A DNA stretch of 64,000 bases, from contig JANQPX010000032.1 in the NCBI GenBank assembly GCA_028285265.1, positions 310,001 to 374,000 on the forward strand, given 5' to 3'. This DNA is from Geminicoccaceae bacterium (GTDB lineage Bacteria; Pseudomonadota; Alphaproteobacteria; Geminicoccales; Geminicoccaceae). The first letter of the stretch is position 1. Each line of letters opens with the position of its first letter. The notes beneath the pieces were generated by a model. It was given only the letters and a program-made list of their open reading frames with translations, was not told the DNA's origin and did no database searches. The translations under genes were made by a program, and so were the position numbers. Positions 54,968 to 64,000 of this stretch are shown here, piece by piece.

Positions 54968-56683
54968 TTGGAACGCCCCCCTGGACGGCGCGGCTGGCTT
55001 GGCCTTGTCCCGATCGTCACCTTGAGTCTTTTCCTTGGCCCTATCGCTGCCGGAGTCATCGGCACGGTGCTGCCGGCGTTCGGCTATCTGCCGTCGCTAG
55101 GGGGCGATTCCCTGACAATCGCGCCATGGCGGGATCTTTTTGCGGCGCCGGGACTCGCGAAAGCCGTGGGCTTATCACTCCTGACCGGACTCGGCTCGAC
55201 AATCATCGCCTTTGCGCTGACCGTTCTGGTCTTCGCAAGCGGTCAGGGTACGGTCGCGTTTCTTCGCGCGAAGCGGGCCATGACGCCTTTGCTGGCTGTT
55301 CCCCATCTTGCCATGGCCGTCGGGCTTGCCTTCCTTCTCTCACCATCAGGCTGGATTGCACGTCTGATCTCTCCCTGGCCTTCAGGTTGGGAAACGCCGC
55401 CAGATGTCGCCCTGGTTCAGGGTCCCATCGGGATAGCATTGACGGTGGGTTTGGTGGTCAAGGAAACACCATTCCTGTTGTTGATGACGTTCGCGGCGTT
55501 GAGCCAAATCCGCGCGGAGGATCAAATCCGCATGGCACGGTCCCTTGGATACGGACCGATTCAAGCTTGGCTCAAGGTTGTCTTACCGCTGGTTTACCCC
55601 CAGATCCGCCTTCCCATCTACGCGGTGCTTGCCTTTTCTCTATCCGTTGTGGATATGGCGGTGGTCCTGGGGCCAACGACACCGCCTACTCTGGCTCCCT
55701 TGATTCTTCGCTGGTTCAACGATCCTGAATTGACGATGCGCTTTCAGGCCGCAGCGGGCGCTGTCCTGCAGCTTTTCATCGTGATCGGCGCCATCGCGAT
55801 GTGGCGCTTGGGCGAAATCGTGAGCGCACGATTGCTACGCCCCTGGCTTGTCGGCGGGCGTCGCGGCGGCGACGGAGGCGTCATCAGGCTTGCAGGTTGG
55901 AGTGGGCTTACGCTTGTTTTTGTGCTGGCTGGCGGCAGCCTCCTCAGCCTCGCGACTTGGTCGATCTCAGGTCGCTGGCGTTTTCCTTCAGCCCTGCCCG
56001 AGAGCGTTTCGTTCAAGACTTGGATGAGCCAAGTAACCAGCCTCGGCGAACCCGCTTGGACGACGATCATTGTCGGCATGTCAGCGACCATGATGGCCCT
56101 GATCTTGGTGATAGGATGCCTGGAACAGGAAAGTCGCCAACATCGCCGTCCTGGACCAGGAGCCCTGACCCTTCTCTATCTACCGCTGCTGATTCCGCAG
56201 ATCAGTTTTCTATTCGGCGTCCAGGTGGTTTTGGTGTGGGCAAGGCTCGATGGCAGTTGGATTGGGCTCATCTGGAGCCATTTGCTCTTCGTGTTGCCTT
56301 ATGTCTTTCTTGCTCTTGCCGACCCTTACCGGGCTCTCGACCCGCGCTACGCTCGGATCGCCCTTGCGCTTGGTCGCTCACCTGTCGATGTGTTGATCAG
56401 AATTAAGCTTGCCATGCTGCTTCGCCCGCTCCTCATTGCTGCTGCCGTTGGTTTTGCCGTCAGCGTTGCGCAGTTCCTGCCGACCCAATTCGTCGGCGCT
56501 GGTCGACTTTCGACCCTGACGACAGAAGCCTTGAGCCTTGCTGCAGGGGGAAACAGGCGGGTCGTCGGTCTCTTCTCGATCGTCCTTGCCTGTCTGCCAC
56601 TTCTTGGCTTCGCGTTGGCCATTCTACTTCCGGCTTGGCGGTTTCGTCATCGACGCGCTATGGCCGTCGGCACTGCATCATGA
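54968..56683 (+). CDS. ynjC: ABC transporter permease, YnjC family (fused double permease)
   Basis: A 571-residue inner-membrane protein with about twelve helices in two homologous halves. Each half carries an EAA-like loop (QIRMARSLGYGPIQAWLKVV and YARIALALGRSPVDVLIRIK). It forms the whole channel as a single chain. The start is a TTG at 54968, because an in-frame stop lies about 15 bases upstream and no other start precedes the first helix. It is followed by ynjD with ATGA overlap. Confidence 0.82.
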   Translation: MERPPGRRGWLGLVPIVTLSLFLGPIAAGVIGTVLPAFGYLPSLGGDSLTIAPWRDLFAAPGLAKAVGLSLLTGLGSTIIAFALTVLVFASGQGTVAFLRAKRAMTPLLAVPHLAMAVGLAFLLSPSGWIARLISPWPSGWETPPDVALVQGPIGIALTVGLVVKETPFLLLMTFAALSQIRAEDQIRMARSLGYGPIQAWLKVVLPLVYPQIRLPIYAVLAFSLSVVDMAVVLGPTTPPTLAPLILRWFNDPELTMRFQAAAGAVLQLFIVIGAIAMWRLGEIVSARLLRPWLVGGRRGGDGGVIRLAGWSGLTLVFVLAGGSLLSLATWSISGRWRFPSALPESVSFKTWMSQVTSLGEPAWTTIIVGMSATMMALILVIGCLEQESRQHRRPGPGALTLLYLPLLIPQISFLFGVQVVLVWARLDGSWIGLIWSHLLFVLPYVFLALADPYRALDPRYARIALALGRSPVDVLIRIKLAMLLRPLLIAAAVGFAVSVAQFLPTQFVGAGRLSTLTTEALSLAAGGNRRVVGLFSIVLACLPLLGFALAILLPAWRFRHRRAMAVGTAS

Positions 56684-57333
56684 ACAGCTTGCGCCTTCAA
56701 CAAATCTCGATCCGGGTCGATGACAAGGTCTTGTTGGACCATTTTGACGTGAGCGTCATGCCTGGTGAGATTGTGACCATCATGGGTCCGAGCGGCTGCG
56801 GCAAGTCGAGCCTGCTGTCCCTGATTTGTGGAACCCTCGAACCGATTTTCCAAACCTCCGGAACCATCATGCTGAATGGCGACGATATTGGCGGCCTGCC
56901 ACCGGAAAACCGACGCATCGGTATTTTGTTTCAAGATGATTTGTTGTTTCCTCATCTCTCCGTCGGTGAAAATCTGCTGTTCGCCATGCCGGTGAGCATT
57001 CGGCCAAAGCGCGAGCGTCTCAAACGTATGGAGGACGCCTTGGTCGAAGCTGACCTCAAAGGTTTTGCCGATCGAGATCCGCACAGTCTTTCAGGTGGTC
57101 AGCGCGCACGGGTCGCTCTGATGCGAACGTTGCTGTCGTCACCCCGTTGCCTTCTCCTTGACGAGCCCTTCAGCAAACTCGACCGGGATCTGAGAGAACG
57201 GGTCCGCCGTTTTGTCTTTGACCATGCGCGCGACGCAGGCTTGCCTACACTCCTTGTGACCCATGACGCTGCCGATGCCCAAGCCGCTGGCGGACCAGTG
57301 ATCACCTTTGGTGGCGATCCAGAAACGGCCTGA
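56680..57333 (+). CDS. ynjD: ABC transporter ATP-binding protein, YnjD family
   Basis: A 217-residue ATPase. Walker A GPSGCGKSS, Q-loop LFQDDLLFPHL, signature LSGGQRARVALMRTL, Walker B CLLLDEPFSKLD and switch His in VTHDAADAQ are all present. It lacks a C-terminal regulatory domain, as usual for YnjD. The ATG at 56680 overlaps the permease stop. Confidence 0.88.
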   Translation: MNSLRLQQISIRVDDKVLLDHFDVSVMPGEIVTIMGPSGCGKSSLLSLICGTLEPIFQTSGTIMLNGDDIGGLPPENRRIGILFQDDLLFPHLSVGENLLFAMPVSIRPKRERLKRMEDALVEADLKGFADRDPHSLSGGQRARVALMRTLLSSPRCLLLDEPFSKLDRDLRERVRRFVFDHARDAGLPTLLVTHDAADAQAAGGPVITFGGDPETA

Positions 57334-57668
57334 TTGCCTCTGTGGCGAACGCGCCACATTCGCTTGGTCGAGTGGCAACATATCCGGCGTCAGATCGGAA
57401 AAAAGAGCGTTTTTTGACGCGCTGCCCCTTGCGGCCATAGTTCATGTGTAGCATCAAATGCTGGACTAAAAATTAAGCAGTCGTAACAGCTGAAAATAAG
57501 TGGTCGGTTGATGAGCGCCTTGAATGAATGAACATGGCGGTTGCTTTGTGGTGACCGGATGTAACAATGAACTCAGGCGGAAAGGTGATCTAGTGTCGCC
57601 AAAAATGATGACAGCCGAAATCAAAGCCGTTTCTGTTTCCCCCATTGTTGAGAGCAGGTGATCGCCTG
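57334..57668. promoter_or_regulatory. Intergenic region with hairpin and candidate promoter
   Basis: 335 bases. A seven-base-pair hairpin (TGTGGCG 57341-57347 / CGCCACA 57352-57358) just after ynjD may end that transcript, though no T run follows. TTGACG (57414-57419) and CATAGT (57436-57441) are a weak candidate promoter for the sugar transferase. Confidence 0.4.
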
Positions 57669-59126
57669 ATGATGAGTCCCTCAATCTTCCAGGGGATTAG
57701 TCACTATCGACGCGATTGGCTGTTGCCGGGTGTCGTCGTTGGCATTCTCAGAGTTTCCGATGCACTCGTCATCGTCCTGGCATCTCTTGTCGCTTTTTTG
57801 ACACGCTATCAGGACTTCCAATATCTCGGCATGTTCCAAGTCTACGGCTGTATCATCGCCGTGCTATTTGCGATGAACATCTTTCAGCTGGCCGGCCTGT
57901 ACGACTTCAACAAGCTGACGGACCTGTACGCTCAGTCATCGCGTTTGCTTGGCTGCTGGGCCCTGGTCATGATGGCATTGCTTGTCCTGGGCTATCTCAC
58001 GTTCCATAAATTTTGGTTAGTGTCGAATTCGCGCCTTTGGTTTGCCTTTTGGTTCAGCTACGGCTTTGTCGGCCTGTTCGGCGTCAGAATTCTGCTTCGA
58101 CACCAAATCCAGAGATGGCAGCAGGCGGGACGGCTTGCTCGCAATGTTGCCATTGTTGGATCAGGCCCCCACGGAAAGCGGTTGCTTGACCATATGGCCC
58201 GCCACCGCAGTGATGGCGAAAACATCGTCGGGGTCTTCACCGACCTCAAGCAAGACGCGGACAGCGCGACATCAGTGGCCAGCCACCCTGTACTTGGCGG
58301 CGTTGAGGATCTTGTAGAGTGCGCAAGGCGAGGGATGATCGATCAGGTCATCATTGCCCTTCCTTGTAGTGCTGAGCAACGCATTCTGGATCTTATGAAG
58401 ACGCTTCGCTCCTTGCCGATCGATGTGCGTCTATGCCCCGACATGATCAGCTTTCATTTGCCTGACCGTACGGTGTCACATGTGGTCGGCATCCCCATGC
58501 TGAATGTGTTCGAAAAGCCACTCACCGGCTGGGGCCTCATCTTGAAGGGTATCGAAGACCGTCTTCTGGCTGGCATCATTTTGTTTTTGATCAGCCCGCT
58601 GTTGCTCATCATTGCGGTCGCGATCAAATTGGACAGCCCGGGTCCCGTGCTGTTCAGGCAAAAGCGCTATGGCTTCAACAATGAGGTGATCGAAGTCCTG
58701 AAGTTCAGAAGCATGTATGTCAATCGCTGCAGCATCGACAATCATGTACCACAAGCGACGAAGGGTGATCCTCGGGTCACTCGGATCGGGCGCTTTATTA
58801 GGCGGACATCGCTGGATGAACTGCCGCAGTTCTTGAACGTTCTCACCGGCAACATGTCGATTGTTGGGCCCCGTCCTCATGCGGTCGCTCACAATGAGCA
58901 ATATGCCGATGTCATCGATCAGTATCTCGCGCGCCATCGGGTCAAGCCGGGCATCACCGGCTGGGCACAGGTTAACGGCTTGCGCGGCGAGACCGAGACC
59001 TTGGAGAAGATGGAACAGCGGGTTCGCTACGATCTCTACTACATCGATAACTGGTCGCTGCTTTTTGATCTCCGGATTATCTTTAGAACGTTGTTTGTTG
59101 GTTTCAGCGATCCTAACGCTTACTGA
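57669..59126 (+). CDS. Undecaprenyl-phosphate sugar phosphotransferase (exopolysaccharide initiation)
   Basis: About 485 residues, WcaJ/ExoY-type. Four N-terminal transmembrane helices are followed by a Rossmann-like CoA-binding-type domain ([14 protein letters not shown]) and a membrane re-entrant helix near residue 295. The catalytic bacterial sugar transferase domain has [33 protein letters not shown] and [13 protein letters not shown]. It loads the first sugar phosphate on undecaprenyl phosphate. The ATG at 57669 is preferred to the TTG at 57645. It is a single gene ending in a strong terminator. Confidence 0.88.
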   Translation: MMSPSIFQGISHYRRDWLLPGVVVGILRVSDALVIVLASLVAFLTRYQDFQYLGMFQVYGCIIAVLFAMNIFQLAGLYDFNKLTDLYAQSSRLLGCWALVMMALLVLGYLTFHKFWLVSNSRLWFAFWFSYGFVGLFGVRILLRHQIQRWQQAGRLARNVAIVGSGPHGKRLLDHMARHRSDGENIVGVFTDLKQDADSATSVASHPVLGGVEDLVECARRGMIDQVIIALPCSAEQRILDLMKTLRSLPIDVRLCPDMISFHLPDRTVSHVVGIPMLNVFEKPLTGWGLILKGIEDRLLAGIILFLISPLLLIIAVAIKLDSPGPVLFRQKRYGFNNEVIEVLKFRSMYVNRCSIDNHVPQATKGDPRVTRIGRFIRRTSLDELPQFLNVLTGNMSIVGPRPHAVAHNEQYADVIDQYLARHRVKPGITGWAQVNGLRGETETLEKMEQRVRYDLYYIDNWSLLFDLRIIFRTLFVGFSDPNAY

Positions 59127-59151
59127 GCATCTTGAATTTCCCACGGGTAGG

Positions 59152-59180
59152 AAAAGGCGCCGTATTCACGGCGCCTTTTC
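59152..59180. terminator. Bidirectional rho-independent terminator
   Basis: AAAAGGCGCCG and CGGCGCCTTTT form an 11-base-pair stem with a six-base loop, 25 bases after the sugar transferase stop. A/T runs flank both sides. Confidence 0.85.
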
Positions 59181-59269
59181 TATGTTCTGAGCCGCATCAG
59201 CAGCACTGAAGCTTCAATGCCAACCCGCCATCTCTTAGCCGATCCTGATTCGATCTTTGGAGCCATGCC

Positions 59270-59824
59270 ATGAGCCGTCTTAGCGATGTTCCCTACGAGC
59301 AGATGAGCGATGAACAAAAGCGGATTCATGACGAAATAGCATCGGGGCCGAGAGGAGCAGTGGTTGGCCCCCTAAAGGTCTGGCTTCACTCACCCGCCCT
59401 TGCCGACCGGGCACAAAAGCTCGGCGCCTTCGCGCGCTATGACAGTTCACTCCCCCCCCACCTGTCCGAGCTCGCGATCCTCATCACCGGCTCGATTTGG
59501 AAAGCTAATTTCGAGTGGTACAGTCATGTCGGCCCTGCGCGAAAGGCCGGGATCTCGGACGTGGTCATCGAGGCCATCCGGCGGGGTGATGAACCGCCGC
59601 TCCAGGACGAGCCCTCCAAGGTAGTCTATCTGGTCGCGACCGCGATACATCACGAACGGCAACTCTCGGATGACCTTTATGCCAAGGCTATTGCTGTGCT
59701 CGGGGAGGTTGCGCTGGTCGATTTGATCGGCATTCTTGGTTACTACAGCTTGATCTCGATGACGCTGAATGCGTTTGCCGTCGAGAATCCTGATGGGTCG
59801 ACCCCGTTTGACGATCGACTTTGA
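59270..59824 (+). CDS. Carboxymuconolactone decarboxylase family protein without CxxC
   Basis: 184 residues of the AhpD/CMD fold. LSELAILITGSIWKANFEWYSHVGPARKAGISDVVI is spread over the usual core helices. The position normally occupied by the peroxidatic CxxC is YSHVGPA, with no cysteine, so it is not an AhpD-type peroxidase. It is closer to decarboxylase-like members. Function unknown. GGAGCC precedes the ATG. Confidence 0.75.
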   Translation: MSRLSDVPYEQMSDEQKRIHDEIASGPRGAVVGPLKVWLHSPALADRAQKLGAFARYDSSLPPHLSELAILITGSIWKANFEWYSHVGPARKAGISDVVIEAIRRGDEPPLQDEPSKVVYLVATAIHHERQLSDDLYAKAIAVLGEVALVDLIGILGYYSLISMTLNAFAVENPDGSTPFDDRL

Positions 59825-60245
59825 TCGCTACACTACTGAGCGCAACAGGGAGGAAACCAGAAACGGGGATGGCTCGCTGCTGATCATCTGATGCCATTGA
59901 GGTATTGGGGACCTTAGATCACCGATGTTCAAGGCTGACTGTCAGCCCGACCTTCACAGTATCACGGTTGTCAATGAGCGATTACGATCGGCGTATTCTC
60001 AATAGGCCAACGACCCAGCCAAGATCAGTAGTGCTGTCTCAATGTGGTGGCAGACCCGCACGCGAACGGCGTTTCAGACCCCACCCGCTTAGGCGAGTTC
60101 GGCAATAAACGTTGCAGGGCTTTTGCCATAGAATATCATGAATCGCCATTTACCCCCCGCAGACCCAGTCCGAAAGCCTATCACGGAGATGCCTGGACCA
60201 AGGCGTAAGCTGTCAATGAGATCCCATTCCAGATCAACATGACGA
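59825..60245. other. Noncoding stretch
   Basis: About 420 bases between the CMD-family gene and the convergent phosphopantetheinyl transferase. I see no gene, clear terminator or repeat. Confidence 0.45.
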
Positions 60246-60926
60246 TCATGCAATGGTATAGGTCATGATGTCTCCGTCGAGTATGCGCCAGCTGAGCTTG
60301 ACCTCGGATCCACGAGCATACCCACCTTGCAGATCTGTCGTTAGGTTGAGTGTAACTGAATGAGAGGTCGGCAGTCCGGTGAGCTCTGCAGCATCAAAAC
60401 CAAAAAAACACCTGACCGTTGGAAAAAGCGCTTTAAACAAAGCCTCCTTGGCCGAAAAAACGACAGTTAGATTAGTTGCATAGTGTTCAGGAGCAGACGC
60501 CAAAAGAACTTGTTCTTTTGGCGTCAAGACCAGCTGGGCGATGGACTTCGCTGTCTCATCAGTCACAACAGATTCGATATCCACCCCGATCAAACAATGA
60601 CGCTGAGCGGATACCAACACTACGGCACTGTTATCCGTATGGCTGATCGATCCCCAAAAACCACTCGGCCAAATCGGCTCTCGATGCGTTCCGATATCGA
60701 CATTCCCCATCGTTGACCCGAGACTTAACAAAGCTGTGCGCGCTAGAAGACGCCCTGCTAAAAACTCTGCTTTTCGTTTCGTCGCTGAGACACGAAGCTT
60801 TTGGGGAAATGGGACGCCGAAGTCGTCATAAAGCGAATCGCTATAAGCAGCCGCATTGAAATGACATTTCAAAAACGCGGTGGCGTCGTTAATAGTTGCA
60901 ATCTTAGCTTGGTTGCGAATGAACAT
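60246..60926 (-). CDS. 4'-phosphopantetheinyl transferase, EntD/Sfp superfamily
   Basis: About 226 residues. It transfers phosphopantetheine from CoA to a carrier protein. RKAEFLAGRLLARTAL, WGSISHTDNSAVV, IGVDIESV (magnesium Asp and Glu) and FSAKEALFKALFP are the EntD-type motifs. The DNA is visibly more AT-rich than its neighbours and the gene abuts an IS110 remnant, which suggests acquisition. No polyketide or nonribosomal peptide synthase is in the window. The start at 60926 (ATG) is preferred to the GTG at 60971, though neither has a strong ribosome-binding site. Confidence 0.82.
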   Translation of the reverse strand: MFIRNQAKIATINDATAFLKCHFNAAAYSDSLYDDFGVPFPQKLRVSATKRKAEFLAGRLLARTALLSLGSTMGNVDIGTHREPIWPSGFWGSISHTDNSAVVLVSAQRHCLIGVDIESVVTDETAKSIAQLVLTPKEQVLLASAPEHYATNLTVVFSAKEALFKALFPTVRCFFGFDAAELTGLPTSHSVTLNLTTDLQGGYARGSEVKLSWRILDGDIMTYTIA

Positions 60927-61009
60927 GACATCAGAAAATGGTTCGAAGCGTTGAGTTCGGGACGCCACCACCGGAACAACTTTGCGGTGTCACCGTCGGC
61001 ATGTCGTTT

Positions 61010-61515
61010 TTACGTCACTTTAGCATTGAACAAGGTCCCATCTTGCAACATGGCCTGCATGATGGCGACGAACCGGCGTGCGAGGGCAAGCTTTCCTTTC
61101 CTTAGACCACGCCGCTACGCCATCTTAAGAGTCTAGCTCTTGAAGCCAAAGATGTTTGTGGTCCGTGTCAGGACGGAATTGGCTACTTGGTAAAGAAGCT
61201 TCCGCATCATGCTGTCAGTCTGTTTGGCAATCTGGCCTGTTCAGTCGGCTCCATAAGATTGGTAGCGTCTTGAACTTGGCCAAAATATGCACCCGCGGCA
61301 CGGGATTACTTAAACCTGTCAGACCCGTCGACAGTGGCGGCTGAAGTCTGCACACCGAAGGGGGGAATGCTCATGAGGATTTGGCAGGTCGTCGAGGTAT
61401 TCGCGATATCATAGAGCGCCTTTTCGAATGCTTTGATCTCCGCAACGAGACCTCCATGCACGACAAAGAGTGAGGTGATGGCATTGAGGCCTACCACCCA
61501 GATTGGTCATCGCTA
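61010..61515 (-). pseudogene. Degenerate IS110-family transposase fragment
   Basis: On the minus strand, translation across frames gives an IS110-type C-terminal half. Reading starts VVGLNAITSLFVVHGGLVAE, passes CQILMSIPPFGVQT (the IPGVG region) and SDRFK, then a stop, then SRAAGAYFG. A frameshift leads to RYQS, where the conserved Ser block is YQSG, then a stop, then TGQIAKQTDSMMRKLLYQVA and NSVLTRTT. Two more stops lie in the helical tail before LARRFVAIMQAMLQDGTLFN, ending at 61010. The N-terminal DEDD half is missing. The fragment begins directly beside the iolD stop codon. Confidence 0.8.
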
Positions 61516-61516
61516 C

Positions 61517-63361
61517 TTACACGCCAATCCGCTGGTTTGCCCGCCCCTTGTTGTGCTCGGCATGTGCATCGCGAACGTCTTTTCGCTTGCTCATTTCTGG
61601 CACCGCGACATCCCACCATGCATCACCAGGTGTCCATTCATGCGGATGGGTGTTGATCGCGATGACGTAAGTCCGGTCGGCGGCTTTGGCTCGCTGGAAG
61701 GCGGCCTCGAGCTCGCCAATCGAGGTGACCTTCTCGCCCTCGGCCCCCATCGCTTTGGCATGCGCCACAAAGTCGACGGCAACTTCATTTTCGATCCGAC
61801 AGTCCTTGATCAGATTATTGAACGAAACCGAGCCCTTGAAGTTCTGAAGCCGATTGATCACGGCGAAGCCACCATTGTCGCAAACCACAAGGATCAGTTT
61901 GTGACCGGTCAAAACAGACGAATAAACATCGGAATTCATCATAAGGTAGGAGCCGTCGCCGCAAAATACGATCACCTCCCGATCTGGGTCGGCGATCTTC
62001 GCGCCCCAACCACCGGCGATTTCATACCCCATGCAGGAAAAACCAAATTCGCAGTCAAAGGTGCCGACGGTCTTCGCTCGCCAATTCTTGCAGAGCTCGC
62101 CCGGAAGGCCGCCCGCAGCGGTCAAAGCGAGATCAGTCGGATCACAAGCACGATTGATGGCGCCGACCACATGAGCGTAGCTGGGCAGAGCAGCATTGGT
62201 CGGTCCACTATGCTGGTCGACGATGGCATTCCAGGCAGCGTACTCCTTAGTGGCATTGTCGATCCACGACTTGGGAGCCTGCCAACCAGCGAGGCCTGCC
62301 GAGAGTTCGGCCAACCCGACCTGAGCGTCGCCAACCACGGGAAGAGAACGATGCTTGGTCGCATCGAAGCGCGCCGCGTTGAGCGCGATGATCTTGACGT
62401 CTTCCCGCTGAAAGACCGTCCAGGAACCTGTGGTAAAGTCCTGAAGCCGCGTACCGATGGCCAACACGACGTCAGCCTCAGCCGCAAGCGCATTTGCAGA
62501 GGCGCTGCCGATGACACCAAGCGGCCCCGCATTGCGGGGATGATCATGCGCCATGACCGCGCGCCCTGCGATCGTTTCGACAACGGGGACGCGATGCCGT
62601 TCGGCAAAGGCAGCGAGTTCATCATGAGCGCCGGAATAGTGCACCCCACCACCCGCAACGATTAAGGGTTTTTCCGCCTTTCGAAGGGCTTCAGATGCCG
62701 CCACAAGTTCTTCAACGTCGGGACGTGGTCTCGGAATGCGCCATATTTTGGTCTCGAAGAAGATCTCAGGGTAATCGAAAGCCTCACCTTGCACGTCCTG
62801 GCTCAAGGCGAGAACTGCAGGACCACAATCCGCTGGATCGAGCATCGTCCGAATCGCCTGGGGCAGCGAGGAAATGATCTGCTCAGGCCGCGTGATCCGA
62901 TCCCAATAGCGGCTGACTGGCTTGAAGGCGTCATTGACGGTGGTGGTCGGATTGTCGAAGTGCTCAACCTGCTGCAACACGGGGTCCGGCACGCGATTGG
63001 CGAAGGTGTCACCTGCCAGCAGGAGAATGGGCAGGCGGTTGGCATGGGCGACCCCTGCAGCGGTCACCATATTCAAGGCACCTGGCCCGATCGAGCTCGT
63101 GGCCACCATGATTTGGCGGCGCTTTGTCGTCTTTGCGTAGGCGATACCGGCCAACGCCATGGATTGCTCGTTCTGGCCGCGCCATGTCGGAAGCCGATCT
63201 GTCACCGTCTCCAGCGCCTCACCGAGGCAGGTGACATTGCCATGGCCGAAAATCGCGAACACGCCACCGAAAAGCGGCACGTCATCTCCATCAATGACCG
63301 TCCGCTGGGCGATGAGATATTTGACGACGGCCTGAGCCATGGTCAACCGAACCGTTTTCAT
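61517..63361 (-). CDS. iolD: 3D-(3,5/4)-trihydroxycyclohexane-1,2-dione hydrolase
   Basis: A 614-residue thiamine diphosphate enzyme of myo-inositol catabolism that opens the inositol-derived ring dione. FGHGNVTCLGEAL and GQNEQSMALAGIAYAKTTKRRQ supply the catalytic Glu. SIGPGALNMVTAAGVAHANR is highly typical of IolD. The cofactor motif is CGDGSYLMMNSDVYSSV with VVCDNGGF. No other iol gene is in the window; the operon may continue beyond the right edge. It lies 37 bases downstream of a dehydrogenase gene. Confidence 0.92.
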   Translation of the reverse strand: MKTVRLTMAQAVVKYLIAQRTVIDGDDVPLFGGVFAIFGHGNVTCLGEALETVTDRLPTWRGQNEQSMALAGIAYAKTTKRRQIMVATSSIGPGALNMVTAAGVAHANRLPILLLAGDTFANRVPDPVLQQVEHFDNPTTTVNDAFKPVSRYWDRITRPEQIISSLPQAIRTMLDPADCGPAVLALSQDVQGEAFDYPEIFFETKIWRIPRPRPDVEELVAASEALRKAEKPLIVAGGGVHYSGAHDELAAFAERHRVPVVETIAGRAVMAHDHPRNAGPLGVIGSASANALAAEADVVLAIGTRLQDFTTGSWTVFQREDVKIIALNAARFDATKHRSLPVVGDAQVGLAELSAGLAGWQAPKSWIDNATKEYAAWNAIVDQHSGPTNAALPSYAHVVGAINRACDPTDLALTAAGGLPGELCKNWRAKTVGTFDCEFGFSCMGYEIAGGWGAKIADPDREVIVFCGDGSYLMMNSDVYSSVLTGHKLILVVCDNGGFAVINRLQNFKGSVSFNNLIKDCRIENEVAVDFVAHAKAMGAEGEKVTSIGELEAAFQRAKAADRTYVIAINTHPHEWTPGDAWWDVAVPEMSKRKDVRDAHAEHNKGRANQRIGV

Positions 63362-63398
63362 CAGTCTTCCCCTTTTCCCATCCCTAACGCGACCGATC

Positions 63399-64000
63399 TC
63401 ATAGGACGTCTTGATTGATCACCATAGCAGGATCAAGTCGACCATCGATTCCGGCCAACACATTTCTTGCGGTCGAAACTGCCATCCGCCTGGCGCTTTC
63501 TAGGGTGAGCCCAGCGCTGTGAGGGCTCAAGACGACGTTTTCGAGGCCTAGCAAGGGATGATCGTGCCGCGGCGGCTCTTGCTCAAACACATCCAAGCCG
63601 GCCCCCGCAATCTCCCCCGAGGTCAAAGCACCATACAACGCCTTCTCATCGACAATCCCGCCGCGTGCACAATTGATGACGAACGCGTCCTGCGGCAGAG
63701 CCTGAAACGCGGACGTACTGATAAGGTTACGCGTGCCTTCGGTGAGCGGCATGTGGACTGTCAGGATGTCGGTCTCAGCGAGCACATCGGCGATATCATT
63801 GACCATCCGGTATCCCGCCTCTCGGACGATGTCAGCTGGAATGAAGGGATCATAGACCGAGATCTGCATGCGAAACGCCTTGCAGAGGGCAGCGACCTCC
63901 TTCCCGATCCGACCAAAACCAAGAATGAGGACTCGGCGCTCAGCAAGATCGACGGCGTCGAGACTGTTCCGTAGGTGCCATGATCCATCACGGGTCGCTC
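63399..64000 (-). CDS. D-isomer-specific 2-hydroxyacid dehydrogenase (5' partial)
   Basis: The C-terminal two thirds of a NAD-dependent 2-hydroxyacid dehydrogenase. The frame is open to the right edge and reads through the Rossmann motif ILGFGRIGKEVAALC, then VYDPF, HMPLTEGTRNLI, INCARGGIVDEKALYGAL (active-site Arg) and ending with the acid/His region EQEPPRHDHPLLGLENVVLSPHSAG. The substrate may be a phosphoglycerate-like or sugar-derived hydroxyacid. The adjacent iolD suggests a link to inositol or C3-C6 acid metabolism. Confidence 0.87.
   Translation of the reverse strand, partial: ATRDGSWHLRNSLDAVDLAERRVLILGFGRIGKEVAALCKAFRMQISVYDPFIPADIVREAGYRMVNDIADVLAETDILTVHMPLTEGTRNLISTSAFQALPQDAFVINCARGGIVDEKALYGALTSGEIAGAGLDVFEQEPPRHDHPLLGLENVVLSPHSAGLTLESARRMAVSTARNVLAGIDGRLDPAMVINQDVL

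Noticed and set aside
61433..62665. A 410-codon plus-strand open frame
   Set aside because: It is antisense to iolD, whose motifs and length are unmistakable. The plus-frame protein has no recognisable motif.
1..64000. CRISPR arrays, tRNA or rRNA genes, prophage, defence or toxin-antitoxin systems
   Set aside because: Reading through both strands I found no regularly spaced repeats, no tRNA-like cloverleaf and no recognisable defence, phage or toxin-antitoxin genes.

Overview
This window reads as an alphaproteobacterial chromosome, mid-to-high GC and densely coded. Supporting signs are a SAM-II riboswitch in front of metZ, a large share of ABC and TRAP solute importers, quinone-type PyrD, a YnjBCD importer, and many ATGA/TGATG gene overlaps. 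I see no tRNA, rRNA, CRISPR array or intact mobile element. The only mobile DNA is a decayed IS110-family transposase at about 61010-61515.

Layout. 1-6245: a GMC oxidoreductase with a tiny Tat-type partner, then a Tat-exported amidase, an HSL-type esterase, an EamA permease and a cupin. 6445-10421: an LEA14-like lipoprotein, a small exported protein, a basic membrane protein and a divergent FtsH. 10452-13462 (minus): a MalEFG-type importer without an ATPase. 13563-14045: a GNAT acetyltransferase. 14232-18777 (minus): a complete PotABCD-type importer. 20462-24681: a tetronate (C4 acid sugar) module (OtnC, OtnK, DenD-like) with an orphan TRAP binding protein. 24780-26873: an EamA permease and a zinc alcohol dehydrogenase.

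26929-39625 is the most interesting block. One strand has a sugar-type ABC importer (binding protein, two permeases, ATPase) followed by a PfkB kinase and two unrecognised proteins. Divergently, and overlapping end to end, are a SAF-domain oxidoreductase of the family that contains the DXR-like enzyme DRL, E1alpha, E1beta and E2 of an acetoin-dehydrogenase-type complex, and a SorC-type regulator. The shared 297-base promoter region has two inverted repeats. I propose, as inference, a catabolic route for 2-C-methyl-erythritol or a 1-deoxyketose. It would run by uptake, phosphorylation, DXR reaction in reverse, then acetoin-like thiamine cleavage to acetyl-CoA and glyceraldehyde phosphate.

39733-43561: an acetolactate-synthase-like enzyme, a glyoxalase-fold protein and a secreted Calx-beta protein. 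43597-46027 (minus): pyrD, then metZ under a SAM-II riboswitch with terminator. 46376-53422 (minus): two glycosyltransferases, a polysaccharide deacetylase-like protein, a fused two-domain peptide-type ATPase and a family 5 binding protein, with no permeases. 53727-57333: ynjBCD. 57669-59126: an undecaprenyl-phosphate sugar transferase. 59270-64000: a carboxymuconolactone-decarboxylase-fold protein, a 4'-phosphopantetheinyl transferase in AT-richer DNA, the IS110 remnant, iolD and a D-2-hydroxyacid dehydrogenase cut by the right edge.
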